Source: Rhodococcus marinonascens NBRC 14363
GTDB lineage: Bacteria; Actinomycetota; Actinomycetes; Mycobacteriales; Mycobacteriaceae
Direction: 5' to 3'
NCBI RefSeq assembly: GCF_001894885.1
Contig: NZ_BCXB01000001.1
Coordinates: 186,001 to 250,000, forward strand
Length of the DNA: 64,000 bases
The position numbers and the translations under genes were made by a program. The notes under the pieces are model-generated. The model searched no databases and was not told the DNA's origin. It worked only from the letters and a program-made list of their open reading frames with translations. Positions 56,718 to 64,000 of this stretch are shown one piece after another. Each line of letters starts with the position of its first letter. Within the stretch, counting starts at the first letter, position 1.

Positions 56718-58129
56718 GAATGACGCGGTTCGTCCGAATTCAGCTGATCCTCTTCTCGATTCTCACCGTCATCGGACTGACGGTGATGTCAATCCAATAC
56801 GTGAGGGTGCCGATGTTGCTCGGCATCGGGCGTTACGAGGTGTCTGTGGAGTTGCCCTCGACGGGCGGGTTGTACCCGAATGCCAACGTCGCGTATCGCG
56901 GCACCAATGTCGGTGTGGTCGAAGAGGTCACGCTCACCGGTAATGGTGTCGACGCGAGGATGTCACTCGACAGCAACTACAAGATTCCGGCCGATGTCGA
57001 TGCGACCGTCAAGAGTGTGTCGGCGATCGGAGAGCAGTACGTCGATCTGATTCCGCGGGTCGACGGCGCCGATGCCGACGGACTGCAGCTCGCGGACGGC
57101 GACGTGATCCCAGTCGATCGTGCGAGCATCCCGCAGGATGTCGGCGAGATGCTTGACCAAGCAGACGTTCTGCTTGCGAGCATTTCGGACACCCGGCTAC
57201 AGACGGTGATCGATGAGGCGTTCACGGCGTTCAACGGATCAGGCCCCGATTTGCGGCGACTCATCGACTCCGCGCGACTCTTCGTAGAGGAGGCGGACGC
57301 GAACGCCGACGCCACCAAGGATCTGATCGACCAGATCGACCCCCTGCTCGATACGCAGATCGTCAGCAGCGACGCGATCCGATCCTGGACGCGGGATCTG
57401 ACGACATTCACCGATCAACTGCGGGCAAGCGACCCGAATCTGCGGTCAGTGCTCGCGAAGGCTCCGGGAGCGGCGCAGGAAACCACTCAGTTGTTCCAGG
57501 ACCTGCAGCCGACCCTGCCGATCCTGCTCCGGAATCTGGTGAGTGTCGCTCAGGTCGGGGTCATCTACAACAAGAGCATCGAGCAGGTTCTGGTCATCTA
57601 CCCGCCGTTGACCGCGGCGCTCGTGACAGCGGCGACGGGGGGACCGGTCGAGGACGGCGCGATCGTCGACTTCGCCCTGCAACTGACCGACCCTCCGGCG
57701 TGCACGACGGGGTTCCTCCCTGCGGATCAGCGGCGCAGTGGCGACCAGACGGACCCGATCGCCACCCCGAACAACCTTTACTGCAAGGCCGCCCCGGACG
57801 ACCCGTCGGTGGTGCGTGGCGCGCGGAACCTGCCGTGTATGGAGTACCCTGGCCGCCGCGCGCCGACCGTGGAGGCGTGCCATGATGGCTGGGAGGCGAT
57901 GGGAAACAACCCGCCTTACGGGCCGATCATGCCACCGGATGTACCTTCATTCATTGCCATTCCGAGTTCCTACGAAGGCGCCGCAACTGCGCCGATCACG
58001 GCCGTTCCCTACGACCCGGCTACCGGTAGCTTCATTGGTTCGGATGGAAAGACATACACCCAACCGGATCTGGCGGGGCAGGGAAAGGACTCCACGTGGC
58101 AGACGATTATGACAGGTCAGCAGCTTTGA
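56714..58129 (+). CDS. mce4F: Mce4F, sterol-import MCE protein
   Basis: A 471-residue MCE protein with anchor helix at about residues 9-28 and domain motif VAYRGTNVGVVEEVTLTGNG. It has a long C-terminal region with cysteines (CTTGF, LYCKAA, LPCMEY, EACHDGW) and many prolines. It overlaps mce4E by 4 nt at its start and mas4A by 34 nt at its end. Confidence 0.92.
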   Translation: MRMTRFVRIQLILFSILTVIGLTVMSIQYVRVPMLLGIGRYEVSVELPSTGGLYPNANVAYRGTNVGVVEEVTLTGNGVDARMSLDSNYKIPADVDATVKSVSAIGEQYVDLIPRVDGADADGLQLADGDVIPVDRASIPQDVGEMLDQADVLLASISDTRLQTVIDEAFTAFNGSGPDLRRLIDSARLFVEEADANADATKDLIDQIDPLLDTQIVSSDAIRSWTRDLTTFTDQLRASDPNLRSVLAKAPGAAQETTQLFQDLQPTLPILLRNLVSVAQVGVIYNKSIEQVLVIYPPLTAALVTAATGGPVEDGAIVDFALQLTDPPACTTGFLPADQRRSGDQTDPIATPNNLYCKAAPDDPSVVRGARNLPCMEYPGRRAPTVEACHDGWEAMGNNPPYGPIMPPDVPSFIAIPSSYEGAATAPITAVPYDPATGSFIGSDGKTYTQPDLAGQGKDSTWQTIMTGQQL

Positions 58130-58908
58130 GCTTCACCACAGATGGGCGCACCGCGGACTCCGCAGACGAGGCGCCGATCGTGCCGACGTCCGCACAGAAG
58201 GGCCGAAGCAGGCGGAGGGCCGTCCGTCACGCGGGCCCGCCGGTGGGCGAGACTGAGGCCACGAAGCCGGTCGTGCTGGCAAAGACGACTGATCGGACCG
58301 CTGAACCCGCAACGGAGCGGATTGAGACGAAAGAGACCTCTTCCGCGGCAGTTGCGGCACCGCCTGCACCGCTGGGGGCGCAGGCTGCCGGTGCGTCGGC
58401 TGCCGACGCACCGTGGCCCCGCAGGCCGCTGAAGTCATCATTGGCGTGGGTAATTACCGCATTGGTGATCGTCGCGCTCCTCGCGGCAACGGTGGTTCTG
58501 CTGTTCGATCAACGTTCCGCCCAGGAGCGGGACAACCGCCGCCAAGCGTTCGTCGACACCGCCCGGCAGACCGTAATGAATCTGACCACCATTCACCCCG
58601 AGACTGCGAAGGAAGACGTCGACCGGATCGTTGCCGGGGCGTCCGGGCAGTTCCTCGAGGAGTTCCAGGGCCGCGAGGATCCCTTCGTGGAAGTCGTGAA
58701 GGCCGCCGATGTGACCACCGAGGGCGACATCATCGAGGCGGGCATCGAGGAGGAGACGAAGATCTCCGCGAATGTACTGGTGGCCGCCCGAACGATGGTG
58801 ACCAGCGCGGAACAGCCGGAACCCTCAGCACGCGACTTCCGAATGCGGGTAACCGTCACCGAAGTCGAGGGCAAACTGACCGCATCGAAGGTGGAGTTCG
58901 TCCCATGA
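58096..58908 (+). CDS. mas4A: Mas4A, Mce4-associated membrane protein
   Basis: A 270-residue protein: a disordered, alanine/proline-rich cytoplasmic N-terminus, one transmembrane helix (residues about 114-137) and an extracytoplasmic NTF2-like domain. Mce-associated proteins stabilise or assist the Mce complex. The GTG at 58096 is chosen because AAAGGA lies 6 nt upstream, although it overlaps mce4F by 34 nt; a TTG at 58126 overlapping the stop is the alternative. Confidence 0.85.
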   Translation: MADDYDRSAALSFTTDGRTADSADEAPIVPTSAQKGRSRRRAVRHAGPPVGETEATKPVVLAKTTDRTAEPATERIETKETSSAAVAAPPAPLGAQAAGASAADAPWPRRPLKSSLAWVITALVIVALLAATVVLLFDQRSAQERDNRRQAFVDTARQTVMNLTTIHPETAKEDVDRIVAGASGQFLEEFQGREDPFVEVVKAADVTTEGDIIEAGIEEETKISANVLVAARTMVTSAEQPEPSARDFRMRVTVTEVEGKLTASKVEFVP

Positions 58909-59453
58909 GCGAGGACAATGCTCGGATGCAGACGGAACAAGTGGCCGTCGACGACCGGACGAAGTTCGGTGGGCACAACCAGACGGTGCTGAAGATTGTT
59001 GCGGCCATCGTGGTAATCGCGCTCGCCGTGGCGGTGGGTCTTCTCTGGTACAACCACCGGCAGGACGGGTTGGCGGAACAGGCGCGAACCGAGGCGGTCG
59101 AGGCCGCGAGCAATCAAGCCGTGGCTATGCTGGCCTATGACTTCGCTGACGTCGACAGCCAGTTGGCCTCTGCGGCGGACGGACTCACGGGTTCGTTCCG
59201 TGACGAGTACACCGCGCTCGTACAGGAGACCATCGGTCCAGGCGCCAAGGAGAAGCAACTCACCGTGCAGGTGACCGTCCAGGCCGCTGCTCCTGTGGCG
59301 ACCACGCCGACAGAGGCGGTGGTTCTGCTGTACCTCAACCAGATCACCACGAGTGCCGAGTCCCCTGATGCCAGAACGTCGGGCAGTCGGGTGCGGGTGT
59401 CGTTGCAGAAGGTCGACGATCGCTGGCTCGTCGATCGGCTCACTCCGGTGTAG
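58905..59453 (+). CDS. mas4B: Mas4B, Mce4-associated membrane protein
   Basis: A 182-residue protein with one transmembrane helix (residues about 29-49) and a C-terminal NTF2-like extracytoplasmic domain ending DRWLVDRLTPV. The ATG at 58905 overlaps the mas4A stop by 4 nt. Last gene of the mce4 operon; equivalent to Rv3492c. Confidence 0.88.
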   Translation: MSEDNARMQTEQVAVDDRTKFGGHNQTVLKIVAAIVVIALAVAVGLLWYNHRQDGLAEQARTEAVEAASNQAVAMLAYDFADVDSQLASAADGLTGSFRDEYTALVQETIGPGAKEKQLTVQVTVQAAAPVATTPTEAVVLLYLNQITTSAESPDARTSGSRVRVSLQKVDDRWLVDRLTPV

Positions 59454-59505
59454 CGGTGTCGGGTCCGATGCCGAGAGTGATCAAGCCGCTTCCTCCGTTC
59501 TAAAA

Positions 59506-59519
59506 TAGAACAAGTTCTA
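59506..59519. promoter_or_regulatory. KstR-type operator upstream of the epimerase-family gene
   Basis: TAGAACAAGTTCTA is a perfect palindromic match to TNNAACNNGTTNNA. It overlaps a second inverted repeat, GTTCTAAAATAGAAC (59497-59511), so three TAGAAC half-sites lie in a row. It is 76 bases before the ATG at 59595. Confidence 0.8.
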
Positions 59520-59594
59520 GTACTCTCGGGTTGCCCTGGACGGTTGCCGACCCACGACACCGCGTCGCAGGGCCCAACCAAGTGGGAGTCGTCG

Positions 59595-60572
59595 ATGAGG
59601 GTTGCAGTTACCGGCGCCGCGGGATTTGTGGGAAGCAATCTGCTTGATCTGTTGGTCGAGGCCGGCCACGAGGTAACCGCGATCGACCGGGCGCCCTCGC
59701 GGCGCGCACCCACCTGCGGGGTCACATGGGTGAACGCCGACGTACTCGACGTCGAATCGATGAAGCAGGCCTTGGGTGGCGCCGAGATTGTCTATCACCT
59801 GGTCGCGATGATCACGCTCGCGCAGAAGAACGACCTGGCGTGGACCGTCAACACCAGGGGAGTCCGTACGGTCGCCGAAGCCGCTCTCTCAGTGGGTGTT
59901 CGGCGAATGGTGCACTGCAGTTCCGTTCACTCCTTCGACCAGAGCAGTTGCGGCGGAACTCTCGACGAGAACTCGCCCCGCTCGGTCGACGCGTCGATCC
60001 CGGTGTACGACAGGTCGAAGTGGGCCGGCGAGATCGAACTCCGTGAGGTCGTCGACGCCGGTCTCGATGCCGTGATCTGCAACCCCACCGGCGTGTACGG
60101 CCCGATCGACTACGGCCTCTCGCGCGTGAACGCGTTGCTGCGCAACGCCGCCCGCGGGCGGGTGCCTGCCGCTGTGCAGGGCTCGTTCGACTTCGTCGAT
60201 GTCCGTGATGTGGCCGCCGGCCTCATCGTCGCCGGGGAGAAGGGGCGAACTGGGGAGAACTACCTGATCTCGGGGCACATGCTCGGCATGCACGATGTTG
60301 TGCGCAAGGCGGCGCGTGTGGCGGGTCGTCGGGGTCCGTTGTACTCGTTTCCACTCAGCGTCATCGAACGCATACTTCCGATCGCCGAACCGATCGGGGC
60401 CAGGTTCGGGTCCGACGTGCTGTCGCGGTCCGCGATGTCGGCGCTGCTCGCGGCGCCGATGATCGACGGCACCAAGGCGCGGTCCGAACTCGGCTACGTC
60501 CCGCGTCCTGTGGACGAGACGATCCGCGACCTGGTCGCCTTTCTGGTGACTTCCGGTCAGTTGAGTCGCTGA
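59595..60572 (+). CDS. NAD-dependent epimerase/3beta-hydroxysteroid dehydrogenase-like protein
   Basis: A 325-residue extended SDR. The cofactor motif is TGAAGFVG (residues 6-13) and the catalytic pair Y138 and K142 lies in PVYDRSKWAGE. The fold includes both sugar epimerases and 3beta-hydroxysteroid dehydrogenases. A perfect KstR box upstream and its place beside mce4 suggest a steroid substrate, but sequence alone does not decide. The ATG at 59595 is the family start (MRVAVTGAAGFVGSN). It converges on otsA, with only one base between the two stops. Confidence 0.85.
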   Translation: MRVAVTGAAGFVGSNLLDLLVEAGHEVTAIDRAPSRRAPTCGVTWVNADVLDVESMKQALGGAEIVYHLVAMITLAQKNDLAWTVNTRGVRTVAEAALSVGVRRMVHCSSVHSFDQSSCGGTLDENSPRSVDASIPVYDRSKWAGEIELREVVDAGLDAVICNPTGVYGPIDYGLSRVNALLRNAARGRVPAAVQGSFDFVDVRDVAAGLIVAGEKGRTGENYLISGHMLGMHDVVRKAARVAGRRGPLYSFPLSVIERILPIAEPIGARFGSDVLSRSAMSALLAAPMIDGTKARSELGYVPRPVDETIRDLVAFLVTSGQLSR

Positions 60573-60573
60573 G

Positions 60574-62121
60574 TCAGTTCTCTCCAGTGGCGTGTTCGGA
60601 GAAGTCGGATTCGGTGGCCTCAGATGGGGCGATCAGCGCGGGACCCGCAGCGCCGGTGTGAGCGAGAGCGTCGAGGAACGACTTGGCCCATCGGTCGACG
60701 TCGTGAGTGAGCACCTGCCTGCGTAGGGCACGCATACGGCGTCGGCCGTCTTCACGTGGCTGCTCGAGGGCTTGCTCCAAGGCGTCCTTCACGCTGTCGA
60801 GATCGTGGGGATTGCACAGGAACGATTGGCGCAGTTCGGCCGCTGCGCCGGTGAACTCGCTGAGCAGCAGTGCCCCACCCAGATCGCTTCGGCACGCCAC
60901 GTATTCCTTGGCGACGAGGTTCATGCCGTCGCGCAGCGGTGTCACGAGCATCACGTCGGCCGCGACGAAGAAGGCGATCAGCTCGTCTCGGGGTATCGGC
61001 CGGTGTAGATAGTGCACCACCGGTCTGCCGACCTCGCTGTACTCGCCGTTGATCCGCGAGACCATACGCTCGATCCCGTCGCGCATCTGTACGTAGCTGT
61101 CGACCCGTTCACGGCTTGGCGTGGCAAGCTGCACCATCATGGTTTCGGCAGGATCGATGCGCTTCTCGTCGAGTAGCTCTTTCAGAGCCGCCAGGCGGAC
61201 ATCGATGCCCTTCGTATAATCGAGGCGATCGACGCCGAGCATGATGTGCTTGGGGTTGCCCAGTTCCTTGCGGATTTTTCGGGCACGGTCCCGGATCGAT
61301 TTGGACCTGGACTGTTCGTCCAGCTTTCCCGAGTCGATGGAGATTGGGAACGCGCCGACACGCACCGTGCGGAAACCTACCTGCACGACGCCCAGTTTGG
61401 AGCGGACACCCACGTTGCCGCGGGATGTCTGTTGCCCAGCGAGTCGCCGGGCCAGGAAGAGGAAGTTCTGAGCGCCGCCCGGCAGGTGGAATCCGATCAG
61501 GTCAGCGCCGAGGAGGCCCTCTACGATCTCGGTTCGCCACGGCATTTGCATGAACAGTTCCACCGGTGGGAACGGAATATGCAGGAAGAAACCGATGGTG
61601 AGGTCGGGGCGCAGCATGCGCAGCATCTTCGGTACGAGCTGAAGTTGGTAGTCCTGGACCCAGACGGTGGCACCCTGGGCTGCAGCCTCCGATGTGGCTT
61701 CTGCGAAACGGCGGTTGACCTCGACGTAGGTGTTCCACCAGTCACGGTTGTACTCGGGCTTGACGATGACGTCGTGGTAGAGCGGCCATAGGGTGGCGTT
61801 GGAGAAGCCTTCGTAGTATTCGGCGATTTCGGCGGAGCTCAGTGGAACCGGGTAGAGCTCGAGTCCGTCCTCGACGACGGGATCGAGTTCGGCGTCCGCG
61901 ACGCCCGCCCAGCCGACCCACGCGCCCTGGTTGCGTCGCAGGATCGGCTCGAGCGCTGTGACGAGGCCACCTGGGCTGCGTTTCCAACGTGTGGTGCCGT
62001 CCGGAAGGCGTTCGAGATCGACCGGGAGTCGATTCGCCACGACGACGAAGGTAGCTTGCCCGGAGACAGGATCAGCTCTCGAGCTCGAGGACGGTTCTGA
62101 CGATTCCGAACTGGCAGCCAC
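60574..62121 (-). CDS. otsA: Trehalose-6-phosphate synthase OtsA
   Basis: A 515-residue GT20 glycosyltransferase that joins UDP- or ADP-glucose to glucose 6-phosphate. Family motifs: [68 protein letters not shown] and [16 protein letters not shown]. The start is GTG at 62121, after which a serine-rich leader of about 22 residues precedes the domain. Position next to mas4B matches Rv3490. Trehalose is the carrier for mycolates, fitting the organism. Confidence 0.95.
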   Translation of the reverse strand: MAASSESSEPSSSSRADPVSGQATFVVVANRLPVDLERLPDGTTRWKRSPGGLVTALEPILRRNQGAWVGWAGVADAELDPVVEDGLELYPVPLSSAEIAEYYEGFSNATLWPLYHDVIVKPEYNRDWWNTYVEVNRRFAEATSEAAAQGATVWVQDYQLQLVPKMLRMLRPDLTIGFFLHIPFPPVELFMQMPWRTEIVEGLLGADLIGFHLPGGAQNFLFLARRLAGQQTSRGNVGVRSKLGVVQVGFRTVRVGAFPISIDSGKLDEQSRSKSIRDRARKIRKELGNPKHIMLGVDRLDYTKGIDVRLAALKELLDEKRIDPAETMMVQLATPSRERVDSYVQMRDGIERMVSRINGEYSEVGRPVVHYLHRPIPRDELIAFFVAADVMLVTPLRDGMNLVAKEYVACRSDLGGALLLSEFTGAAAELRQSFLCNPHDLDSVKDALEQALEQPREDGRRRMRALRRQVLTHDVDRWAKSFLDALAHTGAAGPALIAPSEATESDFSEHATGEN

Positions 62122-62154
62122 AGGCTTCCTTCGCTGTCGAAGTGAATAACTTTC

Positions 62155-62328
62155 TCAGTCGAGCTTTGTGGTGGGTCCGACTCCGAGCATGGCGAGCAGC
62201 ATCCTGCACTCGTCGGCATTATCGGCGTAAGCAGCGACAACGCGCTGTGCTTGGTGGGCGGTCTCGTCGGCCAAGGGTTCGAGATCCTCGTCCACGGTGT
62301 CGTTTTCGGCCGTCGTCTTCGCAACCAT
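62155..62328 (-). CDS. 57-residue conserved-looking protein upstream of otsA
   Basis: A small acidic protein starting MVAKTTAENDTVDEDLEPLA with a C-terminal ADECRMLLAMLGVGP segment that I associate with small actinobacterial proteins beside trehalose genes. Family name not recalled. The ATG at 62328 is chosen because GAGAGGAAT lies 6 nt upstream. It reads in the same direction as otsA, 33 bases before it, and may share its promoter. Function unknown. Confidence 0.65.
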   Translation of the reverse strand: MVAKTTAENDTVDEDLEPLADETAHQAQRVVAAYADNADECRMLLAMLGVGPTTKLD

Positions 62329-62496
62329 CTTGATTCCTCTCGGGCTTGCTGCTGCGTCACGCGCAGAAGCGCGTATCGGCGACTCTATGAGAACCGGGCA
62401 CGTCAACGCTAGTTGTCCATCGATTAGGGTTCACTCGATTAGGGTCCGCTTACTTTGCCGGTAGGCGGGAAAGTGTCGGCGTTTGGAGTTACGCGC

Positions 62497-64000
62497 GTGA
62501 AGACTGGCGGTACCGCAATTCTGCGTCGAGCCCTGGTGCGGAACCGTGCCCGACTCGGGATCGGCACCGTTCTGGTCTGCGCTCATCAGGTGGCAGAAAC
62601 GCTGGTCCCGATCTCGATCGGGGTGATCGTCGACCGGGCTGTCGCGACCGGTGACGTCTACGCGCTCTCGGTGTGGCTGTGTGTTTTGGCGTTTCTGTTC
62701 CTCGTCCTGACCGTTTCGTGGCGCTACGGCGCGCGCTTCGTCGTCGTGGCCATGCAGAACGAAGCGCATCAGCTACGTATGGAGGTAGCGCACCGGATCC
62801 TCGACCCCCGAGGTGTGCGCACCGACCTGCGCGCCGGCGAGTTGCTCTCCGTATCCACATCCGATGCTGACCGCGCCGCGTGGATCGCGGATATTGCACC
62901 GCGTGCGGCCGCAGCCCTGACTGCGGCAATCGGATCAGCCATCGCCCTGCTGGTGATCGACGTGCCGCTCGGACTCGTCGTTCTGGTCGGTACTCCTCTC
63001 ATCCTCGGACTCCTCCAACTCGCGGCGCCATTGATCACCCGCAGAGCCACCGACCAGCAGGCTGCCGTGGCGCGGGCGTCCGCCATGGCCACCGATCTGG
63101 TGAGCGGCCTGCGCCCACTGCGTGGAATCGGTGCGGAGAGATCGGCGTCTCAGCGATACCGGACAGCCAGTCGTGAGGCGCTCGGCGCGACCCTCCACAC
63201 CGCGAAGAGTTCCGCAGTCTTCGCGGGGGTGTCGATGACCGTCAGCGCCCTGCTCGCTGTCGGAGTTGCAGGTGTCGCGGGGTGGTTTGCGCTGGAAGGA
63301 CGCATCACCATCGGTGAACTGATCACTGTCGTCGGCCTGTCCCAGTTCTTCATCGAACCGCTCGGCGTGCTGGCAGGCTTGCCCGGATTCCTGGCCCTCG
63401 CGCGCGCGTCGGCGGATCGTCTCGCGCTGATCCTGGACGCCCGGCCGATGCTCCCCATCGGGTCCGGGCACGCACTCGACGGCAGTGAGCTGAGCCTGAC
63501 CGGTGTGTCCTACCGGTCGCTGCGTGCCGTGGATCTCCAGGTTGTTCCCGGGGAGTTGCTCGGCATCGTGGCCTACCGCCCCCAGGATGCCGAGGCGCTG
63601 GCCGCGCTGTTGTCGGGGCAGATTCCGCCCGACTGCTACGACGGCGAGTTGACGGTGGGCGGAGTGCGCTTGTCGGATGCGGATCTCGCGCAGGCGCGTC
63701 GTGCGTTGCTCGTCGAGCCGCACAACGGTGACTTGTTCTCCGGAACCCTCGCCTCGAACGTGACCGCGGGCAGGCCCGACGCCATGCCGTCCGAGGTGCG
63801 GGCGGCGCTCACCGCTTCTGCCGCGATCGACGTGGTCGAAGCGCACCCGGAAGGACTCGACCGCGAGGTGGCCGATCGTGGGTCGTCATTGTCCGGCGGT
63901 CAGCGACAGCGGGTGGCCCTCGCGCGAGCGCTGGTGGCGCGGTCCCCGGTGATGGTGCTGCACGACCCGACGACGGCCGTGGATGCGGTCACCGAGCATG
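62497..64000 (+). CDS. ABC exporter with degenerate nucleotide-binding domain (cut by window edge)
   Basis: 501 codons are seen before the edge. Residues about 20-300 form an ABC exporter membrane domain of six helices (IGVIVDRAVATGDVYALS near the start). The ATPase domain has a good signature LSGGQRQR at 465-472. Where Walker A should be, the sequence is GIVAYRPQDAEAL (residues 356-368), lacking glycine loop and lysine. Walker B reads PVMVLHDPTTAVD, with H489 and D490 where Asp-Glu is usual. It probably needs an active partner. The GTG at 62497 follows GGAG by 8 nt. Confidence 0.85.
   Translation, partial: MKTGGTAILRRALVRNRARLGIGTVLVCAHQVAETLVPISIGVIVDRAVATGDVYALSVWLCVLAFLFLVLTVSWRYGARFVVVAMQNEAHQLRMEVAHRILDPRGVRTDLRAGELLSVSTSDADRAAWIADIAPRAAAALTAAIGSAIALLVIDVPLGLVVLVGTPLILGLLQLAAPLITRRATDQQAAVARASAMATDLVSGLRPLRGIGAERSASQRYRTASREALGATLHTAKSSAVFAGVSMTVSALLAVGVAGVAGWFALEGRITIGELITVVGLSQFFIEPLGVLAGLPGFLALARASADRLALILDARPMLPIGSGHALDGSELSLTGVSYRSLRAVDLQVVPGELLGIVAYRPQDAEALAALLSGQIPPDCYDGELTVGGVRLSDADLAQARRALLVEPHNGDLFSGTLASNVTAGRPDAMPSEVRAALTASAAIDVVEAHPEGLDREVADRGSSLSGGQRQRVALARALVARSPVMVLHDPTTAVDAVTEH

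Overview
The window is high-GC actinobacterial DNA. A full sterol-uptake and sterol-degradation block lies beside trehalose synthesis and histidine-degradation genes. Gene content, frequent GTG starts and 4-nt ATGA overlaps point to a mycolic-acid actinomycete, most likely Rhodococcus. The order from mas4B back to ipdC resembles the Mycobacterium tuberculosis cholesterol region (Rv3490-Rv3553) with segments missing or moved. Those gene equivalences are from memory, not from a search.

Layout. 1-2.4 kb: the 5' part of a CYP102-type P450 cut by the window edge, then two broken genes (agmatinase and a LysR regulator) joined at what looks like one deletion scar. 2.4-8.9 kb: cspA, an oxidoreductase, and a histidine-utilisation locus (hutG-hutI-hutU leftward, divergent repressor hutC) with a palindromic operator; hutH is not in the window. 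9-18.2 kb: mixed housekeeping genes: POT peptide transporter, GNAT, DUF389 membrane protein, ABC-2 exporter, NarK-type nitrate transporter, NhaA, DUF2277 protein. A 29-bp tandem repeat closes this part.

18.3-59.5 kb: steroid block. ipdC-ipdB-ipdA-echA20 (opening of rings C and D) run leftward from a palindrome shared with two SDR genes and an LLM flavin oxidoreductase. A four-gene cassette of unknown function (GT4 glycosyltransferase, methyltransferase, alpha/alpha-toroid protein, methyltransferase) interrupts it. Next come a GyrA-like/GNAT fusion, a Ddn-type F420 protein, fadA5 and cyp125 (divergent, two KstR-like boxes), a ketosteroid-isomerase-like protein, two more LLM enzymes, ltp3-ltp4 with a double OB-fold protein, a bile-acid-type symporter, echA19/fadD19, a second nitronate-monooxygenase-like protein, fadD17-fadE27-fadE26, fdxD, hsd4A, and the ten-gene mce4 operon (yrbE4A, yrbE4B, mce4A-F, mas4A, mas4B).

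59.5-64 kb: an epimerase-family dehydrogenase behind a near-perfect KstR box, otsA, a 57-aa conserved-looking protein, and the start of an ABC exporter whose Walker A motif is gone.

How it works together (family knowledge plus inference): Mce4 imports sterol. CYP125 with FdxD oxidises C26. FadD19/FadD17 make CoA thioesters. FadE26-FadE27, EchA19, Hsd4A and FadA5 shorten the side chain, with Ltp3/Ltp4/OB-fold protein for branched chains. EchA20 and IpdAB with IpdC finish the C/D rings. KstR-type boxes (consensus TNNAACNNGTTNNA) precede most side-chain and uptake units; a different palindrome precedes the ring C/D genes. The ring A/B genes and chsE1-chsE2-chsH1-chsH2-ltp2 are not in this window. 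No tRNA, rRNA, CRISPR array or insertion sequence was recognised.
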